Shown piece after piece: positions 1 to 7,500 of a stretch of 64,000 nucleotides of DNA (position 1 is the first letter of the stretch; each line of letters opens with the position of its first letter). Origin of the DNA: Variovorax sp. OK212 (GTDB lineage: Bacteria > Pseudomonadota > Gammaproteobacteria > Burkholderiales > Burkholderiaceae_C); contig NZ_FOLP01000002.1 of the NCBI RefSeq assembly GCF_900112425.1, positions 434,001-498,000 on the forward strand, written 5' to 3'. Position numbers and translations under genes: made by a program. The notes beneath the pieces were generated by a model. The model did not search any database. It had not been told where the DNA came from and saw only the letters and a list, made by a program, of their open reading frames with translations.

Positions 1-30
1 CGTGCCCAGGAATCGGCGAGCCAGCATCAT
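1..30 (-). CDS. Start of an unidentified gene, cut by the window edge
   Basis: Only the first ten codons are visible (MMLARRFLGT if the ATG at 30 is used; a second ATG sits at 27). The ATG at 30 overlaps the TGA stop of the upstream TolC-family gene in an ATGA arrangement, the coupling style used throughout this window. In type I secretion loci the gene after TolC is often the membrane fusion protein or the ABC exporter, but ten residues cannot show this. The start call rests on the overlap alone. Confidence 0.4.
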   Translation of the reverse strand, partial: MMLARRFLGT

Positions 31-1532
31 TGCGTCTTGCTCACTTCGTCGGCCCAGCGCGCTTCCATGGTGCCGACGGCGCTGCGCAGCGCCGACAGGT
101 CATGGCTGTCGATGCTCGCGGGCAGCGGGTCCAGGCCCAGCGTGCTCAGCATCTGGCCGTAGGCGTTCTGCATCGCGCCGTAGCTCTGGTACAGGCGCAG
201 CTCGGAGGTGAGCGCGCTGGCGGCGGCGCGCACTTCCTGCAGCTTGCCGGTGGCGCTGGCGCGCGTGGCGTTGCGCACGTGGCCGAGGAACTTCTGGTCG
301 ACGTCGTCCATGTCCTTGCTCAGTTCGTACTGGCGCAGGCGCCCGGTGTAGTCGCGCAGCGCCACGTGGGTCTGCGTGAGCACGGCCATCGACACGGCCA
401 GGTGCTGCTGCCTGGCCAGCTCTTCCTGCGCCTGTGCATTGGCGCGGATCGACTGCGCGTTGATCAGGTTGAACAGGTTGAAGCTCACGCGCAGGCCGGC
501 GTCGCGCCAGTTGCTGTTCACCAGGAAGCTGTTGCTGTCGTAGTGCTGGCCGATGCCGAACTCCAGGCCCGGCAGCAGCCGCGTGATGGCCTTCTTGGTT
601 TCCAGCACGCTGATGCGTTCGTTGTAGCGCGCTTCCATCAGCTCGGGGCGCAGCATCAGCGCGGTTTCTTCCATCTTGTCCACCGGCATCCTGAAGGTGG
701 GCGCGGCCAGTGCGGTGGGCAGCGCGATGGTGAAGCGCGTGCCGGGCTCCAGGTTCATCAGCGACGCCAGCTGCGGCTTGGCCTGCGACAGCTCGTCGTT
801 GATGGCCTCGAGCTGGCGGATCACGTCCAGCAGCTGGCGCTGGTAGTTCAGCACTTCCAGCGGGGCCATGAGTTTCTCTTGCTCGATCTTGCGGGAGTCG
901 TCCAGCGCGCGGCGCGCGTCGGCGACCACCACGTCGATCTTGCTGCCGAGCTTCTCGGCGCCTGCGGCCTGCCAGTAGGCCTGGCGCACCTGCTGCATGA
1001 CCTGGTGCACCGTCTTGCGGCGGCGCTCCTGCGCCACCAGCACGCGGTCGGCCTGCTGCTGCGACTGGAAGTAGCTCACGCCGAAGTCGAGCACGTTCCA
1101 GGTCAGGCCGAGGTCGCCGGTCACGCGGTCGCGGTCGGTCGAGGTCGAGGGCACCAGCGACTGGGCGCCGGTGGACAGGCTGCGCGACGACGAGCCGTTC
1201 TCGTTGTTGCGACCGGCGTAGCCGGCGGCCACGGTGAGCTGGGGCAGCAGGTCGTTCTGGCTCAGGTCGAGCTGGCGCTGCGCCAGCACCTCTTCCATGC
1301 GCTTCAGGCGGTAGTCGAGGTTGTATTTCAGCGCGCGGGCCATGGCCTCGTCCAGCGTCACCGGGCCGCTCAGGGCTTCCTGGTTGGCGGTGATGGCGGT
1401 GCGCTCGGTGGCGATGGCGGCGCGGCGCTCGCCCATCTCGATGGGGCGCGGCTGCATCGCGCAGCCGCCGAGCAGCAGAACCGCCGCGGCGGCCAGCACG
1501 GTGAGTGCCCGGGGTGCTTCGAGTTTGGTCAT
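27..1532 (-). CDS. TolC-family outer-membrane efflux lipoprotein
   Basis: A 501-residue outer-membrane factor that should form the trimeric channel of a tripartite exporter. The start at 1532 gives a lipoprotein signal, MTKLEAPRALTVLAAAAVLL followed by the lipobox LGGC with Cys24; an ATG 14 codons upstream would spoil the signal. The body has the long amphipathic helices of the OEP family, with Gln/Glu-rich heptad-like segments (for example around residues 160-200 and 230-260), and the length is typical. It lies 38 nt after the giant repeat-protein gene and is probably in the same operon, so its likely cargo is that protein (type I export). No inner-membrane partner is visible; it may lie beyond the left edge. 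A general drug-efflux role is the alternative. Confidence 0.85.
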   Translation of the reverse strand: MTKLEAPRALTVLAAAAVLLLGGCAMQPRPIEMGERRAAIATERTAITANQEALSGPVTLDEAMARALKYNLDYRLKRMEEVLAQRQLDLSQNDLLPQLTVAAGYAGRNNENGSSSRSLSTGAQSLVPSTSTDRDRVTGDLGLTWNVLDFGVSYFQSQQQADRVLVAQERRRKTVHQVMQQVRQAYWQAAGAEKLGSKIDVVVADARRALDDSRKIEQEKLMAPLEVLNYQRQLLDVIRQLEAINDELSQAKPQLASLMNLEPGTRFTIALPTALAAPTFRMPVDKMEETALMLRPELMEARYNERISVLETKKAITRLLPGLEFGIGQHYDSNSFLVNSNWRDAGLRVSFNLFNLINAQSIRANAQAQEELARQQHLAVSMAVLTQTHVALRDYTGRLRQYELSKDMDDVDQKFLGHVRNATRASATGKLQEVRAAASALTSELRLYQSYGAMQNAYGQMLSTLGLDPLPASIDSHDLSALRSAVGTMEARWADEVSKTQ

Positions 1533-1570
1533 GGTGGGGAAAGTCTCTGGTTGAATGGGGTGGTCGCGGT

Positions 1571-4500
1571 TCACGAAATTTCAGCCGGTGCCTGCACGCC
1601 CTCGCGCTCGGCGGCCGCCGGGCTCAGGCGGCCCAGCAGCGCCGCGCCGTGAAGGTCTTGCGCGTGCTTGCCGAAGCGGGCGAACTGGTCGTCCAGGCTG
1701 GCGCGGCCGGCGGCATGGCGCCCGGCGGGCGTCGGGGCCGGCGCGGGTGCCGGCGCGGCCGCATCGAAGTTGAACTCGACCACGGTGCTGACCCGGTGGC
1801 CGAGGTTGTCGGTGGCGATCACCGCGATCTTCACCACCCCCTTGGCGCCCGCCGGCGGTTCGCCGGAGATCACGCCGCTGACGGGGTCGAAGCGCATCCA
1901 CGCCGGCAGCGGCGCACCGCTGAGCTGGCGCGCCTCGACGCTGACGATCGCGCCCGGGTCGCCCGAGACGAAGGTGCCGTCCGGCAGGTTGAACGAGAAG
2001 CCGCGGCCCACGCGCAACGCATGCGAGCCCGAGTCGGGCACGGCCGTCAGGCCCTGCGCGCCGCTGTCGGGGAAGCGCACGAGGCCCGAGAGATTGCGCA
2101 CCAGCGGCGACGCGTCGTAGTCCACCGTGCCCAGCGCGTTCAGGCGCAGGAGGTGGTCGATGGTGAGCGGTGCCGCGGCGGACACCGGCACCAGCAGCGA
2201 GGTGGCGCGCTCGTCGTGGCGCCATGCATCGAGCGAGGAGCCCACGCTCAGCGTGCCGGCTTCGAAAGGCACCGCCGCCACCGGCTCGTGCGCCTTGCGC
2301 TCGCCGAACAGCGGCGCGCCCAGCGAGGTGTCGATGACAGGCGCGAGCGTCGGCACGCTGGGCGTTGCCGCGCCGAACTTGCGCTCCTCGCCGTCGAAGC
2401 CCTGCGTCATCGCGTTGCCGGCCACGTCGGCCACGGTGCGCGCGCCCGGGCGCAGGTCGAGCTGCAGCGTGCCTTCGCCGGTGATGTCGCCGACGCTCAC
2501 GCGCCAGGTGAGCGCATCGACGCGGGTCACGCCCGTGATGCTGCCGCGCGCCTGGCCGCCGGTGCGCAACGCGAAGTCGGCGCTGCTCAGGCCGTCGACC
2601 GGTTCCGAGAAATGCACGAGGTAGCTCGCGCCGCTGCCGCTGCCCGCTTCGAAGCTCAGGCCGGTGGCCGTCGGCGCGGTCACGTCGAGCACGTAGTTGG
2701 CCGACAGCGCGGTGCCCGCACCGGCATTGCCCGCTGCGTCGGTCACGCCGGCCAGGTTCAGCCGGATCGCGTTGGCGGCGGCGTCGAGGCCGGCCGTGGG
2801 CGTGAAGGTCGCGCTCCAGGTGATGCCGCCGTCGGTGCTGCTCACCGCCGACAGCGTGCCGTTGGCCACCGTGAGGTCGGCGTTGCTGAAGCCGCTCACG
2901 GCTTCCGAGAAGGTGATGGTCACCTTCGTGGTCTCGCCCGCGGCCAGGGCCGCGTCGGCCAGCACGATGGTGGCCGTGGGTCCCTGCGTGTCGATGGCGA
3001 TGGCCGGCGTGGTGCCGGCCGCGCCGTCGTTGCCCGCGGCATCGGCATAGGCGCCGGCCGCCACGGTGATGCTCGCCGAGCCTGTCGCCAGGCCCGCCGT
3101 CGGCGTGAAGATGGCGGTGCGCGTCAGGCCGGTGCCGGTGATGGCGCCGAGCGTGCCGCCGCTGACGACCACGTCGCCCGCCGTGAAGCTAGCACCGGGG
3201 TCTTCGCTGAAGCTGAAGGTGATGGTCGCGGTCTCGCCGATCTTCAAGGCACCGGCGTCGCTGGTGATGGCCAGCGTGGGCGGCAGCGTGTCGATGGCGA
3301 TGGATGGCGCGGCGCCGGCACCGCCGGCGTTGCCGGCTGCGTCGGTGTAGCTGCCGGCCGCGACGGTGATGCTCGCCGTGCCGGCGGCCACGCCGGCGAG
3401 CGGCGTGAAGATGGCCGTGCGCACGGCGCCGGTGGTCGTGAGGCCGCTGAGCGTGCCGCCCGCCACGGCGATGTTGCCCGCGGTGAAGCTGGCGCCGGGG
3501 TCTTCGCTGAAGGTGAAGGTGACGGTGGCCGTCTGGCCGGCCTTCACCGTGCTCACGTCGCTGGTGATGGCCAGCGCGGGCGGCGTGCTGTCGACGTCAT
3601 AGGTGTTCGACGACACCACGCCCACGCCCGCGTTGCCGGCCTGGTCCGCGACGCCGCCGGCGTCCACGCGCACTGTGTTGCCGCTGTGGGTCACGCCGGC
3701 CGTCGGGGTCAGGGTGGCGGTGAAGACCCTGTTGTCGCTGGTGGCGAGCCCCGACAGCTGGCCGCTGTCCGTGAGCACGTCGCCGAGCGTGAAACCCGAC
3801 ACCGCTTCGGAGAAGGTGAAGGTCACTGTCGCGGTCTGGGTGGCCGACAGGCTGGTGCGGTCCACCACGATCGTGACGGTGGGCGGCAGCGTATCGATGG
3901 TGATCGATGGCGCGGTGCCCGCGCCGCCGCCGTTGCCCGCTGCGTCCGTGTAGCTGCCGGGCGCCACGGTGATGCTGGCCGCGCCGGCGTTCAGGTTCGC
4001 GCTTGGCGTGAAGGTGGCGGTGCGGGTCAGTCCGGTTCCGGTGAGGGCACCGAGCGCGCCGCCGCTCACCACGATGTCGCTGTCGATGAAGCTCGCGCCC
4101 GGGTCTTCGCTGAACGTGAAGGTGATGGTGGCCGTCTGGCCGGCCTTGACGGCGCTGACGTCGCTGCTGATGGTCAGCGTCGGGGGCAGCGTGTCGATGC
4201 TGATCGACGGCGCGATGCCGGACGCGCCGGCGTTGCCTGCGGCATCGGCATAGGCCCCGGCCATCACGGCGATGCTAGACAAGCCCGCCGCCGTGCCTGC
4301 CGCTGGCGTGAAGATGGCGGTGCGGGTCAGTCCGCTTCCGGTGAGGGCACCGAGCACGCCGCCGCTCACCACGATGTCGCCGTCGACGAAGCTCGCGCCC
4401 GGGTCTTCGCTGAACGTGAAGGTGATGGTGGCCGTCTGGCCGGCCTTCAGCAGCGAGACGTCGCTGCTGATGCTCAGCGTGGGCGCCTGCGTGTCGATCA

Positions 4501-7500
4501 CGATCGCCTGGTTGGCGCCAAGCGAACCGGCCGCGCCCGGCGAGGCCAGGGCCAGAGCGGCATCGTTGCCGGTCAGGTCGCGAATGCTGCCGCCATTCAG
4601 CGCCAGCGCGGTGGTGGAAAGGTAGTCGAGGTCGGCGCTGGTGTCGCCGGCTTGCACCGTGTAGCGGAACGTCAGCGTGCCGGTGCCGCTGCCGCCCAGG
4701 TAGTTGACGACCCGGTCGGTGGCGCCCGTTTCCAGCGTGATCTGCGGCGTGCCCGTGACGTAGACGTTCTCGCTGAAGTTGACCTGGATGTCGATGACGT
4801 CGCCGGCCTTGTGCGCGCCGTTGCCAGCGCCCGCGGTGACCGAGTTCACGGTCGGCGGCGTGGTGTCCACGTTGGACACGGTCACGCCGTTGGTCGTGTC
4901 GGCGATCACCAGGGCGACGTCCGCGCCCGGCGCCCAGTCTTCCGCGGCCGACAGGTTGTAGGCCGTGCCGCCCGTGGAGCTGGCGCCGGCCTTGTTCATC
5001 AGCGCGGCCAGGCCCGCGGCGTCCGTGAGGCTGAGCTGCAGGGTGAAGCCGGTGCCCGAGGTGATCTCGACGTTCGCGGTATCGGTCAGCGTGTAGGTCG
5101 CGCCCCCTTGCCCCGTCAGCGTCAGCTTGCTGGCGATGATGTCGTTCGCTCCCCCCGCCGCGTGCGTGAAGCCGGTGCCCGTGACCACGAGCACGCCGGT
5201 GCCCGCGTCGTAGGTGGCGCTGGTGATGGAGGGCATCGCGACGTTGCTCACGGTGACGCCGTTGCCTGTCGTGTCCGCCACCACGACGACCGCTTCCGCG
5301 CCCGCGGCCCAGTCCTCGGCGGCCGACAGGTTGTAGGCGGTGGTGTCGGTCGAGTCCGAGCCGTTCTTGTTGGCGATCTGGTTCAGCATCGCGCGGTCGT
5401 TGGCGCTCAGCACCAGCGTGAACGACGTGGCGGAGGTGATCTCCACGTTGGCGGTGTCGCTCAGCGTGTAGGTGGCACTGCCTTCGCCGGTGAAGGTGAA
5501 CTTGTTGGCGACGATGTCGTTGCCGGCGCCGCTCAGGTGCGCAAAGCCCGTGCCGGTGACGACCACCGTGCCGGTGACGGCGTCGTAGGTGGCGCTGGCA
5601 ATGATGGGCACGGGCACGTTGCTGACCGTGACCACGTTGCCCGTGTCGGCGATGTTGCCGCCCGTGACGGCGCTGTTCCAGTCGTCGGAGGCACCGAGGC
5701 TGTAGCCCGCGCCGCCGGTCGAAGCGACGCCGTTGCGGTTGAACAATACGGCGACGCCCGCGATGTCGGCCCCGCTGAGCGTCACGCTGAAGCTGGTGCC
5801 GCTGGTGATCTCGACATTCGACGTGGTCGACAGCGTGTAGGTCGCGCCGCCTTCACCGGTGAAGGTCAGCTTGCTGACGGTGATGTCGTTGGTCGCGCCC
5901 ACGGTCCTGACAAGGCCCGTGCCGGTGACCGTCAGCACGTGCGTGCCGGCGTCGTAGGTGGCCGACGTGATGGTGGGCGCGGTGACGTTGGACACCGTCA
6001 CGCCGTTGCCGGCCACGTCGGCGGCCGTCGTCCGGCTGGCGTCCCAGCTGGCGGCCGCGTTCAGGTTGAAGGTGGTGGTGTCGACGGCCGAGGTGCCGTT
6101 CTGATTCAGGATGCCGTTGATGGCGAGCTTGTCGGTCGCGTTCAAGCTCACCTGGAACGTGGTCCCGCTGCTCGCCGTCACGTTGGCGCTGGTCAGCGTG
6201 TAGCTGCCGCCCTGGCCGCTCAACGAGAGCTTCGACACGTCGATGGTGTCGCCGGTGGTCATGTTGAGCGCGCTGACGGTCAGCACGCCGGTGCTGGCGT
6301 CGTAGCTGGCGCTGACGATGTTGGGCGGCGCGTTCGACACGGTCACGCCGTTGAGCGCGAGGTCGGCGATGTTGCCGCCGGTGACGGTGCTGTTCCAGTC
6401 GTCGGCCGCGGCGATGTTGTACGTCGTGCTGTTGCCCGACGTGGTGCCGTTCTTGTTGAACAGCGCGGCGACGCCCGCGATGTCGGCGCCGCTCAGTGTC
6501 ACGCTGAAGCCGGTGCCGCTGGTGATCTCGACGTTCGACGTGGTCGACAGCGTGTAGGTCGCACCGCCTTCACCGGTGAAGGTCAGCTTGCTGACGGTGA
6601 TGTCGTTGGTGGCGCCCACGGTCTTGACAAGCCCCGTGCCGGTGACCGTCAGCACGTGCGTGCCGGCGTCGTAGGTGGCCGACGTGATGGTGGGCGCGGT
6701 GACGTTGGACACCGTCACGCCGTTGCCGGCCACGTCGGCGGCCGTCGTCCGGCTGGCGTCCCAGCTGGCGGCCGCGTTCAGGTTGAAGGTGGTGGTGTCG
6801 ACGGCCGAGGTGCCGTTCTGATTCAGGATGCCGTTGATGGCGAGCTTGTCGGTCGCGTTCAAGTTCACCTGGAACGTGGTCGCGCTGCTCGCCGTCACGT
6901 TGGCGCTGGTCAGCGTGTAGCTGCCGCCCTGGCCGCTCAACGAGAGCTTCGACACGTCGATGGTGTCGCCGGTGGTCAGGTTGCTGCCCGTGACCGTCAG
7001 GATGCCCGTGCTCGCGTCGTAGGTGGCGCTGGTGATGACGGGTGGCAGGTTCGACACCGTGATGCCGTTGTTGGCGGTGTCGGCAATGTCGCCGCCGGTG
7101 ACGGTGCTGTTCCAGTCGTCGGCCGCGGCGATGTTGTACGTCGTGTTGTTGCCCGACGTGGTGCCGTTCTTGTTGAACAGCGCGGCGACGCCCGCGATGT
7201 CGGCACCGCTCAGTGTCACGCTGAAGCCGGTGCCGCTGCTGATCTCGACGTTCGACGTGGTCGACAGCGTGTAGGTCGCGCCGCCTTCACCGGTGAAAGT
7301 GAGCTTGCTGACGGTGATGTCGTTGGTGGCGCCCAGGGTCTGGACCAGACCGGTGCCGGTCACGGTCAGCACGTGCGTGGTGGCGTCGTAGGTGGCCGAG
7401 GTGATCGTCGGTGCGGTGACGTTGGAGACCGTCACGCCATTGCTCAAGCGGTCGGGCAGGACGCCGAGCGTTGGCTCCCAACCCAGGCCCGCTGCGACGT

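Noticed and set aside
5760..7440. Regularly spaced repeats that could suggest a CRISPR array
   Set aside because: The period is 717 bp, the units are coding and in frame, and no cas genes are present.
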